Program-made: the position numbers and the translations under genes | Assembly (NCBI GenBank): GCA_951812805.1 | Contig: CATOSZ010000014.1 | Location: 85,367-149,366, forward strand | Direction: 5' to 3' | Origin: an uncultured Alphaproteobacteria bacterium | GTDB taxonomy: Bacteria > Pseudomonadota > Alphaproteobacteria > GCA-2731375 | DNA length: 64,000 nucleotides | In this document: one piece after another, positions 36,952 through 44,922 of the stretch | Layout of the letters: each line of letters opens with the position of its first letter | Position numbering within the stretch: the first letter of the stretch is position 1 | Notes under the pieces: generated by a model | Database searches by the model: none | What the model was told of the DNA's origin: nothing | The model's input: the letters and a program-made list of their open reading frames with translations, nothing else

Positions 36952-38034
36952 TTAGTCGTGGCCGATGCGCATGCGGCGCTCGAGGAAGGCACCGTAGCGC
37001 GACAGGCTGAAGACGAAGACGAAGTAGATGAGGGCGATGAAGACATAGACCTCGACATAGGAGTGGGTCCATTTGGCGGTGCCGAAGGCGGCGTTGCCGG
37101 AGGCCAGCACTTCGAACAGGCCGATGATGATGACGATCGAGGTGTCCTTGAAGGTGATGACGAACTGGTTGATGGTCGGCGGCAGCGCGTTGCGGAAGGC
37201 CTGCGGCAACATGATCAGCCAGACCCGGCGCCAATAGCCGAGGCCGAGGCTTTCCGCCGCCTCGTACTGGCCGGCCGGAATGGCCTGCAGCCCGCCGCGA
37301 ATGATCTCCGCCTGGTAACAGGCGAAGAAGAAGGCGAAGGCGCCGATGATCCGGTAGAGCTTGTCGCCCTGCAGCCATTGCGGCAGCACGAAGGGCACGA
37401 TCAGCGCCGCCGCGAACAGGATGGTGAGCAGCGGGAAGGACCGCGTCAGGTCGATCGAGAAGGCGGCGAGCCAGCGGATCACCGGCAGCTCGGAACGCCG
37501 GGCGAGCGCCAGCAGGATCGAGAGCGGCATGCCGATGATCGAGACCGAGGCGAAGATGAAGAGGGTGAGGGCGAGACCGCCCCATTGCTCGGTGCCGACG
37601 GAAGCGAGGCCGAAGATCCCCCCGCTCATCAGGATGTAGAAGGTGGAGAAGCCGACGATCCAGACCGTGGACAGGCGAAACGGGGTCCAGACCGCCGGGA
37701 TGCAGGACAGCACGGCGACGGCGATGATGACGGCGCAGGCGGTGGCGGAGCGCCAATGTTGCTCGAAGGGATAGAGGCCGAAGAGGATCAGCCGGCCGCG
37801 CGCCTCGATGACCGCCCAGCAGGCCCCGGCGCCCGGCGTGCCGCAGGCCTCGGAGCCGGCCTCGCGCCAGATCGCGTCGACGAACAGCCAATTGAACAGC
37901 GCCGGCCCCCACCAGACGACGAGGCCGAGCCCGGCGAGCGTCACGATGACGTCGATCGGTCCGGCGAACAGCCGCCGGCGCAGCCAGTCGAGCCAGTCGG
38001 TGCGTGCCGCGGCCGGCGGGCCGTCAATCGTCAT
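36952..38034 (-). CDS. aapM: Amino-acid ABC transporter permease (AapM type)
   Basis: The 360-residue inner-membrane permease has about eight hydrophobic helices, the HisM-type core (ALARRSELPVIRWLAAFSID, RSFPLLTILF) and the ATPase-contacting EAA loop (EAAESLGLGYWRRVWLIMLP). It pairs with AapQ to form the channel of the general L-amino-acid transporter known from Rhizobium. It overlaps aapQ by 11 bases. The expected ATPase gene aapP does not follow; an aminotransferase gene is there instead. Confidence 0.9.
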   Translation of the reverse strand: MTIDGPPAAARTDWLDWLRRRLFAGPIDVIVTLAGLGLVVWWGPALFNWLFVDAIWREAGSEACGTPGAGACWAVIEARGRLILFGLYPFEQHWRSATACAVIIAVAVLSCIPAVWTPFRLSTVWIVGFSTFYILMSGGIFGLASVGTEQWGGLALTLFIFASVSIIGMPLSILLALARRSELPVIRWLAAFSIDLTRSFPLLTILFAAALIVPFVLPQWLQGDKLYRIIGAFAFFFACYQAEIIRGGLQAIPAGQYEAAESLGLGYWRRVWLIMLPQAFRNALPPTINQFVITFKDTSIVIIIGLFEVLASGNAAFGTAKWTHSYVEVYVFIALIYFVFVFSLSRYGAFLERRMRIGHD

Positions 38035-39178
38035 TGTCGAACCCCCGCAAGGCGAGCCGCCGGTTCACCAGGTTCATCAGCGTCGAGATCGAATAGTTGA
38101 TGACCAGGAACAGCATCATCATGATGAACAGCAGCTCGATGGTCTGGCCGCTCTGATTGATCGAGGTCGAGGTGATCATGAAGAGATCGGTGAAGCCGAT
38201 GGCGATGCCGATCGAGGTCGCCTTCATCAAAAAGACGTACTGGTTGCCGAGCGGTGGCATGATCGCGCGCAAGGCCAGCGGAATGCGAACCTTCCAATAG
38301 ATCGCGAAGCGGCCGAGGCCGATCGCCGCCGCCGCCTCCAGCTGGCCACGCGGCACGGAGAGGAAACCGCCGCGCACGATCTCGGCGATATAGGCGGCGC
38401 CGAAGACGATGATGGCGATGGCGATCGCCGCGAACTCGGGCGTGATGCGCAGGCCGCCGCGGAAGTTGAAACCTTTGAGGTAGGGAACGTCGATCAGCGG
38501 CTGGCCGGCCGGCGTCAACACGAAGGCCATGGCGACGCCGAGCACGAGGATCGCCGCCATCGCGCCCCAGCCGACCCGAAGCGGCGTCAATCCGACGCTG
38601 CGCCCGGCGAGCCGTTTGGCGAGCAGGACAATGCCGACGGCCAGCACCGCCCAGAGCGCCACGCTCCAATAGGCGACGTTCAGCCCCGGCACGTAGAGCC
38701 CGCGGGAGGAGAGGAAGACCGCGTCGAACACCGACAGCGCGCGGCGGGGCGAGGGCAGGTGGGTGACCACCGCGTACCAGAAGAAGCCCTGCAGGATCAG
38801 CGGCACGTTGCGGAAGATCTCGACATAGACGGTGGCGAAGCTGCCGAGGACGAAGTTTTCGGACAGGCGGGCGACGCCGATCAGCGTGCCGAGCACGGTG
38901 GCGACCGCGATGCAGATCAGGCCCAGCATCAGCGTGTTGAGAAAGCCGATCAGCAACAACCACCAATAGGGATCGTCGATCGTGTAGTCGAGCAGGGAGA
39001 AGGAGATGTCCCAGCCGGTCGAATGGAAGAGAAAACCGAAGCCGGTCGCGATGCCCTGGTCGAGCAGGTTCTGCCGCGCCGTGACAATGAAGGAACCGAC
39101 GCAGAGCAGCACGACGGCGAGAACGGCCGCCTGCAACAGACGGCCGCGAATTTTCTCGTCACGCAACAGGCCCTGCAT
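38024..39178 (-). CDS. aapQ: Amino-acid ABC transporter permease (AapQ type)
   Basis: The 384-residue permease has an N-terminal extension with a first helix (LLQAAVLAVVLLCVGSFIV), DNL-type periplasmic loops, and the C-terminal HisM-type domain with the EAA-like loop EAAAAIGLGRFAIYWKVRIP. Length and order (aapJ-aapQ-aapM) match the general amino-acid permease operon. It begins 49 bases after aapJ. Confidence 0.92.
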   Translation of the reverse strand: MQGLLRDEKIRGRLLQAAVLAVVLLCVGSFIVTARQNLLDQGIATGFGFLFHSTGWDISFSLLDYTIDDPYWWLLLIGFLNTLMLGLICIAVATVLGTLIGVARLSENFVLGSFATVYVEIFRNVPLILQGFFWYAVVTHLPSPRRALSVFDAVFLSSRGLYVPGLNVAYWSVALWAVLAVGIVLLAKRLAGRSVGLTPLRVGWGAMAAILVLGVAMAFVLTPAGQPLIDVPYLKGFNFRGGLRITPEFAAIAIAIIVFGAAYIAEIVRGGFLSVPRGQLEAAAAIGLGRFAIYWKVRIPLALRAIMPPLGNQYVFLMKATSIGIAIGFTDLFMITSTSINQSGQTIELLFIMMMLFLVINYSISTLMNLVNRRLALRGFDNDD

Positions 39179-39227
39179 GGGAAGCGGCGGGCGGCCGGGG
39201 CTCGGGCCCCGGCCGCCCGCCCCCGTC

Positions 39228-40268
39228 TCAATCGAGGATCAGCGGATAGAGCACGCCGCCCTTGTTGTAGAGGGCGTTGATGCCGCGCTGCAGCTTGTAG
39301 GGCGAATCCTTGCCGAGGTTGCGATCGTAGATCTGCGCATAGTTGCCCATGGTCTTGATCACGTTGTAGGCCCAGGAATCGTCGAGGCCGAGCCGCTTGC
39401 CGATGCCGGGCGTGACACCCAGCAGCCGGCCTATCGTCGAGTTCGGCGGATTGGCCTTCATCGCATCGACGTTCTCGCTGGTGATGCCGTTCAACTCCGC
39501 CAGCATCAGCGAACTGAACAGCCAGTTCAGGATGTCGACCCAGCCGTCGTCGCCCTGCCGCATGGCGGCCGACTCCGGCTCCATCGCCAGCACGTCGGGC
39601 AGGATCTGATGGTCGGCCGCATTGGCCGACCCCTTGGAGCGGGTCACCGCCAGGTTCGGGCCCCAACCGACGAAGGCGTCACAACGCTTGGAGAAGTAGG
39701 CGCTGCGCAACTCCTCGGTCTTCTCGTAGGTGACGAACTCGTGCTTCACCTTGAGGGAGGCGAGATAGTTCGCCGCCAGCCGCTCGGTGCTGGTGCCGCC
39801 GGCGACGCAGACGGTCGCGCCCTCGAGGTCGCGGGCGTCCTTCAGGCCCAGTTCCTTGTGCACCATGATCTGCGTCGCGCCCAGCAGATAGGGGCGGGAG
39901 AACTGCAGGCCCAGCTCCGTATCGCGGCCCATGGTCCAGCCGGTGGCCTTGATGATGACGTCGACGTCGCCCGACTGGATCGAGGGGAAACGCTGCGCCC
40001 AGCTGAGCGGGACGATCTTCAGCTTGTCGACGCTGCCGAAGATGGCGACGGCGAGCGCACGGCAGAAGTCGATGTCGAGGCCCTTCCAGTTCCCCTTGTC
40101 GTCGACCTCGGCAAAGCCGAGAAAGCTGCCGTTGTGGCCGGTACAGAGCAGCGAGCCCCGCGCCTTCACCGCGTCGAGCGTCTTCGAGCGGGCCTGCACC
40201 TCGCTCGTCGCCAGACCGCCTGCCAACATGGCGAGCGCGCCGAGCGCGCCGATGGCGAATTTGAACAT
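39228..40268 (-). CDS. aapJ: Periplasmic amino-acid-binding protein (AapJ type)
   Basis: The 346-residue protein has a signal peptide (MFKFAIGALGALAMLAGG, cleavage after VQA) and the family-3 solute-binding fold: LDAVKARGSLLCTGHN, DDKGNWKGLDIDFCRALA, DVDVIIKATGWTMGRDTELG, and GATVCVAGGTSTERL. These blocks match AapJ/BztA, which deliver a broad range of L-amino acids. It is the first gene of the transporter group. The sequence is complete with no damage. Confidence 0.93.
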   Translation of the reverse strand: MFKFAIGALGALAMLAGGLATSEVQARSKTLDAVKARGSLLCTGHNGSFLGFAEVDDKGNWKGLDIDFCRALAVAIFGSVDKLKIVPLSWAQRFPSIQSGDVDVIIKATGWTMGRDTELGLQFSRPYLLGATQIMVHKELGLKDARDLEGATVCVAGGTSTERLAANYLASLKVKHEFVTYEKTEELRSAYFSKRCDAFVGWGPNLAVTRSKGSANAADHQILPDVLAMEPESAAMRQGDDGWVDILNWLFSSLMLAELNGITSENVDAMKANPPNSTIGRLLGVTPGIGKRLGLDDSWAYNVIKTMGNYAQIYDRNLGKDSPYKLQRGINALYNKGGVLYPLILD

Positions 40269-40390
40269 GGTTCCATTCCTCCCAAGTCGAGCGGTGCCGA
40301 TGTGACCCGCTCGGCGAAAATTATGACAGCGGTCACCGGGCAGGGCCAGGACTTCGCCCGCCCATTGCCATCAAATTAGACGACCTTGGC

Positions 40391-41170
40391 TCAGCGCCCC
40401 TTCCAGTCGGGTTTGCGCTTTTCGGAGAAGGCCAGCGGTCCCTCGACATAGTCCTCGCTCTTCGCCATTTCGACGATCGCGGGATACATCTCGGAATAGG
40501 ATTGTTCCAGCGTGTCCATGTCGAGGCCGCGCACCACGGCCTGTTTGGAGGCGCGGATCGACATCGGCGAGCATTCGAGGATCAGGCCCGCCCAACGTTT
40601 GGCCTCCTCGAGCGCGCCGCCCTCGGGCGCCAGTGCTGTGACGAAGCCGAGCTCGTGGCCCTCGGCGGCCGGCACGTGGCGGCCGGTCAGGATCATGCCC
40701 ATCGCCTTCTTCAAAGGGATCTGGCGGGGCAGGCGGGCGAGGCCGCCGCCGCGCGCCGCCAGGCCTACGCGCGGCTCCGGCAGGGCGAAGCGGGCGTTCT
40801 CGGCGGCGACGATGATGTCGCAGGCGAGCGCCAGCTCGAAACCGCCGCCCATCGCCACGCCGTTGACCGCAGCGATCACCGGCTTGATCAGGTCGAAGCG
40901 CTTGGTGAAACCGCCGAAGCCGGTGTCGGGCCGGGTCATGTCGCCGCCCTCGGCCTGGAAGCGCAGGTCGTTGCCGGCGCAGAAGGCGCGATCGCCGGCG
41001 CCGGTGATGATGCCGATCCAGATATCGGGGTCCGCCTCGAACTCGTCGAATACCTTGGTCAGTTCGAAATCGGCGGGCGGGTGCAGGGCGTTCATCCGCT
41101 CCGGCCGGTTGAGGGTGACGATCATCAGGTGGCCGTCGCGTTCGACGGTGCAGAATTCGTGGCTGGACAC
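40391..41170 (-). CDS. Enoyl-CoA hydratase/isomerase family protein
   Basis: The 259-residue crotonase-fold protein starts at GTG 41170 with GAGGAG upstream. The CoA-binding and oxyanion-hole segments are CAGNDLRFQA and AMGGGFELALACD; the first catalytic glutamate region reads PEPRVGLAARGGGLARLP, where RVGLA lacks the usual glutamate at that place, so it may not be a standard hydratase. The end is rich in basic residues (SEKRKPDWKGR), a common crotonase C-terminus. It is 122 bases upstream of aapJ on the same strand and divergent from the allantoinase-like gene. Confidence 0.9.
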   Translation of the reverse strand: MSSHEFCTVERDGHLMIVTLNRPERMNALHPPADFELTKVFDEFEADPDIWIGIITGAGDRAFCAGNDLRFQAEGGDMTRPDTGFGGFTKRFDLIKPVIAAVNGVAMGGGFELALACDIIVAAENARFALPEPRVGLAARGGGLARLPRQIPLKKAMGMILTGRHVPAAEGHELGFVTALAPEGGALEEAKRWAGLILECSPMSIRASKQAVVRGLDMDTLEQSYSEMYPAIVEMAKSEDYVEGPLAFSEKRKPDWKGR

Positions 41171-41271
41171 CGGTGGCTCTCCTCGGTTGGAATGCGACCC
41201 GGAAGCGGGCCCGGCCGCCAGCATGGCGGGCCCCGGCCACGCGGGCAAGGGCATCGGTGGGGAGTAGGGCT

Positions 41272-42183
41272 ATGAGCCAGGACGGCACGGAACGCGATTT
41301 CATCGGCTACGGGGCCAACCCGCCGGATCCGAAATGGCCGGGCGGTGCGCGGCTCGCGATCAACTTCGTCATCAACTACGAGGAGGGTTCGGAACTCTCG
41401 GTGCCGGAGGGCGATGCCTACACGGAAGCCAATTTGACGGAATCGCCGACCTCGCCGGTACCGCGCGGCGAGCGTGATCTCGGCGCCGAATCGATGTTCG
41501 AGTATGGCAGCCGGGTCGGCTTTTGGCGTCTGATGCGCCTCTTCGCCGCGCACGGCTTCCCGCTGACCGTGTTCGGCTGCGCCCAGGCGCTGGAGCGCAA
41601 CCCGGAAGCCGCCCGCGCCATCGCCGAGGCCGGTCATGACGTCTGCTGTCACGGCTGGCGCTGGGTCGAGCATTACCGCCTCTCGGAGGCGGAGGAACGG
41701 CGTCACATCCAGCTCGCGGTCGAGTCGCTGCAACGTACCGTCGGCCACCGGCCGGAAGGCTGGTACTGCCGCTACGGCCCCAGCCTGAACACCCGCCGCT
41801 TATTGTTGGAGGAAGGTGGTTTTATCTATGATTCAGATGCTTACAACGACGAGCTTCCTTATTGGGTAAAGTATGGCGGGCGCAGCCATCTGATTCTGCC
41901 CTATACGCTCACCAACAACGACACCAAGTTCATCCGTGGGTTCATGGGCACGGGCGACGATTTCTTCGCCTGGCTTCGCGACGCCTTCGACCTGCTGCGC
42001 GAGGAGGGCGCCGACGCGCCCAAGATGATGTCCGTCGGGCTGCATATGCGCCTTGCCGGCCATCCGGCCCGCGCCCACGGCCTGCGCCGTTTCCTGGATT
42101 ACGTCGCCGGTTTCGACGATGTCTGGGTGGCCCGGCGGGTCGACATCGCGCGCCACTGGATCGCCACCCATCCCGCCGCCTGA
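41272..42183 (+). CDS. puuE: PuuE-type allantoinase / polysaccharide-deacetylase-fold protein
   Basis: The 303-residue protein matches the metal-independent allantoinase PuuE: RDFIGYGANPPDPKWPGGAR, NFVINYEEGSE, ESMFEYGSRVGFWRLMRLF, GHDVCCHGWRWVEHY and the LLEEGGFIYDSDAYNDELPYW block (read in parts). PuuE opens allantoin to allantoate in purine breakdown and has the NodB/polysaccharide-deacetylase fold. Related cytosolic deacetylases share the same blocks, so a different cyclic-amide substrate is possible. No other purine genes are near. A GGGGAG lies ten bases before the ATG. Confidence 0.85.
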   Translation: MSQDGTERDFIGYGANPPDPKWPGGARLAINFVINYEEGSELSVPEGDAYTEANLTESPTSPVPRGERDLGAESMFEYGSRVGFWRLMRLFAAHGFPLTVFGCAQALERNPEAARAIAEAGHDVCCHGWRWVEHYRLSEAEERRHIQLAVESLQRTVGHRPEGWYCRYGPSLNTRRLLLEEGGFIYDSDAYNDELPYWVKYGGRSHLILPYTLTNNDTKFIRGFMGTGDDFFAWLRDAFDLLREEGADAPKMMSVGLHMRLAGHPARAHGLRRFLDYVAGFDDVWVARRVDIARHWIATHPAA

Positions 42184-42384
42184 CGTCCGGCCCCGGGCCC
42201 AAATGGGGGGGGCTGAGACGCCTTTTGACGCCATATCGGGTTTGCCACCGCGCGACGTCACATGATAGCCTTCGTTCGGGCCTTGAAGTGATGGAGGCCC
42301 ACCTTATCTACGCATCGAAGCACGGCGCGTAGATTCCGTGCGGACCGCTCGGCCCCCGGTGCTCCCGCACCGATCCCGGGGCCC
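42184..42384. other. Upstream region of the c-di-GMP riboswitch
   Basis: The 200 bases between the allantoinase stop and the riboswitch hold no gene. They should contain the promoter of the riboswitch transcript; TTGCCA near 42242 followed 17 bases later by ATAGCC is the best sigma-70-like candidate I can see, but it is weak. Confidence 0.35.
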
Positions 42385-42492
42385 GGTTCCACGAAAAGGC
42401 AAACCGTCGGAAACGACGGGGCGCAAAGCCACCGGCCGACTCCTCCCGGCGCCATTTCCGGGGAACGGCAGCGGGGCTACCGAATGGAGGCC
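42385..42492 (+). ncRNA. Cyclic-di-GMP-I (GEMM) riboswitch
   Basis: The sequence matches the GEMM-I aptamer. AGGCAAACC (42397-42405) is followed by the P2 hairpin GTCG-GAAA-CGAC with its GNRA tetraloop, GGGGCGCAAAGCC (42418-42430) and ACCGGCC, and the right arm ends in CAGCGGGGCTACCGA (42469-42483), which carries the tetraloop-receptor and ligand-site consensus. P1 can form between GGTTCCA (42385-42391) and TGGAGGCC (42485-42492) with one bulged A. The aptamer is in the leader of the ParA-like gene. Its P1 3' strand contains GGAGG, the ribosome-binding site of a short ORF, so binding of c-di-GMP could block translation; the mode of control is inferred. Confidence 0.93.
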
Positions 42493-42495
42493 TGT

Positions 42496-42570
42496 ATGCG
42501 ACGATTCATTCTTCCCCTCGACCCCGCCCCGGTGGCGCGCCCTTGCGGCATGCGCCCGCATAACCTGTAG
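42496..42570 (+). CDS. Short leader ORF after the riboswitch
   Basis: A 24-codon ORF (MRRFILPLDPAPVARP...) starts five bases after GGAGG, which sits in the 3' strand of riboswitch helix P1. Another ATG in the same frame at 42484 lies within P1 itself. The peptide has no known family. It ends 27 bases before the ParA-like start. It may be a leader peptide whose translation reports aptamer state to the downstream gene, or it may be chance. Confidence 0.4.
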   Translation: MRRFILPLDPAPVARPCGMRPHNL

Positions 42571-42597
42571 ATTTGCGAAAAGGAAAGTACTCCGATC

Positions 42598-43755
42598 ATG
42601 CACTCCGGCACGAAGGTCCTCGTATTCGCCTCGCAGAAAGGCGGCTCCGGCAAAACCACGATTTCCGGCCACATCGCCATTCAGGCTGAAAGGTCCGGCC
42701 TCGGCCCGGTCGCCGTCATCGATACCGATCCCCAGCGCTCGCTCGCGCAATGGCGCTATGCCCGCGAGGATACGGGCCTGGTGTTGAAGGTCAGCGACGT
42801 CGACAACATCGCCAACGACATCGAGGAGTTGAAGGGCCTCGGCATCCGCACGATCGTCGTGGACACGCCGCCCGCCGCGACCTCGGCCATCGGCGAGGTG
42901 GTCCGCCACGCCGACCTCGTGGTGATCCCGACCCGGCCGAGCCCGCACGACCTGCGCGCCGTCGGTGCCACCATCGACATCGTGGAATCGCACCGCCGGC
43001 CGATGATCTTCGTGCTGAACAGCGCCGCCGCCCGGGCCAAGATCACCGCCGAGGCGGCGATGGCCCTCTCGCAGCACGGTACGGTCGCGCCGGCGATCAT
43101 CCACAACCGGGTGGATTTCGCCGCCTCGATGACCGACGGGCGCACGGTGATGGAAGTGTCCGAAGGCTCGAAGTCGGCGCAGGAGGTCAACGCGCTCTGG
43201 GATTACATCGCCAGCCGCATCGAACGCATGGACGAGTTGGAAACGAGCGCGCCGGCGCCGGCCGTCGAAGCCGCCGCCCCACCACCGGCGGCGGTACCTG
43301 CCGCCACACCCGAACCGGCCCCCGTCATGGCGGCCGCGGCAGCCGAGCCTCAGCCTGTTCCGGAACCCGAGCCCGAACCGGAACCCCAGCCCGAGCCGGA
43401 GCCCGAACCGGAGCCCCAGCCCGAGCCGGAGCCCGAACCGGAGCCCGAACCGGAATACGTTCCGCCGGCCCCGGCACCGCGCATCTTCGAACCGCAGCGG
43501 CCCGCCGTTCCCGAGCCGCCCGTCGAGGAGTCGGCGCCGGCTCAAGCCGAAGCACCGGCCGAGGACGCGCCGGTGCCGCCGACCGCACCGGCGGATTTGC
43601 AGCGCGATCCCACGCCGACCGCCGAGCAGTTCTTCGCCCAGCGCCGGTTGATCCGCACGCCGACCTATTTCGGCCCCGATCGCCGGCGCAACAACAAGGG
43701 CGCCCCCAGTGGTGTCGAGCGGCGCGCGCCGACCTTCGGCCGCCGCAATACCTGA
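42598..43755 (+). CDS. ParA/MinD-family ATPase with EP-repeat and GPDRR tail
   Basis: The 385-residue protein has an N-terminal ParA ATPase domain (residues about 6-215). It has the deviant Walker A SQKGGSGKTT with both lysines (K14, K19), the switch region IDTDPQRSL, and Walker B IVVDTPPAATS. A disordered tail follows, with an alternating Glu-Pro/Gln-Pro run at about 250-287 and a C-terminal YFGPDRRRNNKG ... GVERRAP motif. ParA ATPases bind DNA non-specifically as ATP dimers and position plasmids, chemotaxis arrays or other cargo. It is downstream of a c-di-GMP riboswitch and 40 bases upstream of a gene for a two-RHH-like protein, a possible ParB/RHH-type partner. The cargo is unknown. Confidence 0.88.
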   Translation: MHSGTKVLVFASQKGGSGKTTISGHIAIQAERSGLGPVAVIDTDPQRSLAQWRYAREDTGLVLKVSDVDNIANDIEELKGLGIRTIVVDTPPAATSAIGEVVRHADLVVIPTRPSPHDLRAVGATIDIVESHRRPMIFVLNSAAARAKITAEAAMALSQHGTVAPAIIHNRVDFAASMTDGRTVMEVSEGSKSAQEVNALWDYIASRIERMDELETSAPAPAVEAAAPPPAAVPAATPEPAPVMAAAAAEPQPVPEPEPEPEPQPEPEPEPEPQPEPEPEPEPEPEYVPPAPAPRIFEPQRPAVPEPPVEESAPAQAEAPAEDAPVPPTAPADLQRDPTPTAEQFFAQRRLIRTPTYFGPDRRRNNKGAPSGVERRAPTFGRRNT

Positions 43756-43795
43756 GGGAAATGGCACGGACCGCGAACGGCGAGGGAGGCGAGCG

Positions 43796-44908
43796 ATGGC
43801 CAAGGGTGCCGCAGCTTTGAGTGTCGGGCTGATCGCCCGGAAGATCGCCCCGACGGGTGAGCCGACGGTACCGCCGCTGACGGTCGACGAGCGGGCGGAA
43901 TACAAGGCCCGGGCCGAGGCGATCGAGGCGATGCCGCAGACGGCCGAGCCCGAGGCGGGCGCTCCGGCCGCCGAGGGCGAGAACGGCATGCGGCCGTCGA
44001 GCGGGCTTTCATCGGGACTGATCTCCTCCGGCCGCCAGGCCTACAAGGCGGAACGCCAGCGCCGGGCCGAACTCGGCTCCGGCTCGGGCTTCGATCTCAC
44101 ACGGCCGGAGTTGCGTGCCGAAACCGTGCGGGCGCCACAGACCGACCAGCCGCGCTGGCGCGGTCGCACGACGGCGCCCTCGCCCATGGCCCGGGTCCCG
44201 GTGCCGGAGCTTCCCGACAGCCTCTCGCCGAGCCGCGGCATCGAGCCGATCGCCGCACCGCCGGAGCGGATCGACCCGCCGATGACGCCGATGGCGGCCG
44301 ACATCGCCGGCCTGCCGGGCCTGGGCGGGGCGGGGCGTCGCAAAGCCCTGACCTTGCGTCTGCTGCCCGAGCAGCATGAACTGCTGGCCGAGATCTGTCA
44401 GGGCTACGGCTGTTCCTTCCAGGGCCTGGTGGTGAGCGCGCTCGAAGCCTATCTCGACGACCTGGAGCGCGGCGCGGTGCCGGCCTCCGCATTGGTCACG
44501 ACGGTGACGAGCGCCGCCGACTACCTCGGCCATCACGGGACGGCGCCGGCGGTCGGCGAGGCCGGTGTGCATTATTTCCAGCTGGCCGACGGCTGGCGGG
44601 TCGCGGTCTGGCGCGACGAGGCCGCGGACGCCGGTCGGGGCGGAGAATACTCACCGTCCGAGGCGCTGGCGGCGGCGGTGGGCGATGCGGGCGTCGGCGA
44701 GCTGTTGGGCGAGACGGCGCAGGGCCTGGGCGATACGCCCTTGCGCTCGCTGGCGGAGCGGAGCGAGTCGAACGCGCGCCGGGTCGCGCTCACCATCCGC
44801 CTCGACGAGGCGCTGCACCGCCGCCTGCAAGCAGCGCGGCGACGCCTCTCGCGCACCAGCCAGGTCATCCTGGTCGAGGCGATCGATGCCCATCTCGCCC
44901 GCCACTGA
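43796..44908 (+). CDS. Protein with two ribbon-helix-helix-like segments (candidate ParA partner)
   Basis: The 370-residue protein starts at ATG 43796 with GAGGGAGG upstream. Residues about 1-175 are low-complexity (Ala, Pro, Glu, Arg). Residues 181-225 (RRKALTLRLLPEQHELLAEI...) and 327-370 (RRVALTIRLDEALHRRLQAA...) each fit the strand-helix-helix pattern of CopG/Arc-type DNA-binding domains, with a short beta strand RKALTLRL or RVALTIRL. A linker of about 100 residues joins them. RHH proteins are the usual centromere-binding partners of small ParA ATPases. I know no family with this tandem layout. The pairing with the ParA gene is inferred from adjacency. Confidence 0.7.
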   Translation: MAKGAAALSVGLIARKIAPTGEPTVPPLTVDERAEYKARAEAIEAMPQTAEPEAGAPAAEGENGMRPSSGLSSGLISSGRQAYKAERQRRAELGSGSGFDLTRPELRAETVRAPQTDQPRWRGRTTAPSPMARVPVPELPDSLSPSRGIEPIAAPPERIDPPMTPMAADIAGLPGLGGAGRRKALTLRLLPEQHELLAEICQGYGCSFQGLVVSALEAYLDDLERGAVPASALVTTVTSAADYLGHHGTAPAVGEAGVHYFQLADGWRVAVWRDEAADAGRGGEYSPSEALAAAVGDAGVGELLGETAQGLGDTPLRSLAERSESNARRVALTIRLDEALHRRLQAARRRLSRTSQVILVEAIDAHLARH

Positions 44909-44922
44909 CGTCGGCCAGCACC

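Noticed and set aside
36658..39280. Two long + strand ORFs over the aap permeases
   Set aside because: They are shadows of intact permease genes and show no start signals.
43345..43458. Short tandem repeat considered as a CRISPR or minisatellite
   Set aside because: It is in frame, encodes Glu-Pro dipeptides inside the ParA-like gene, and has no spacers.
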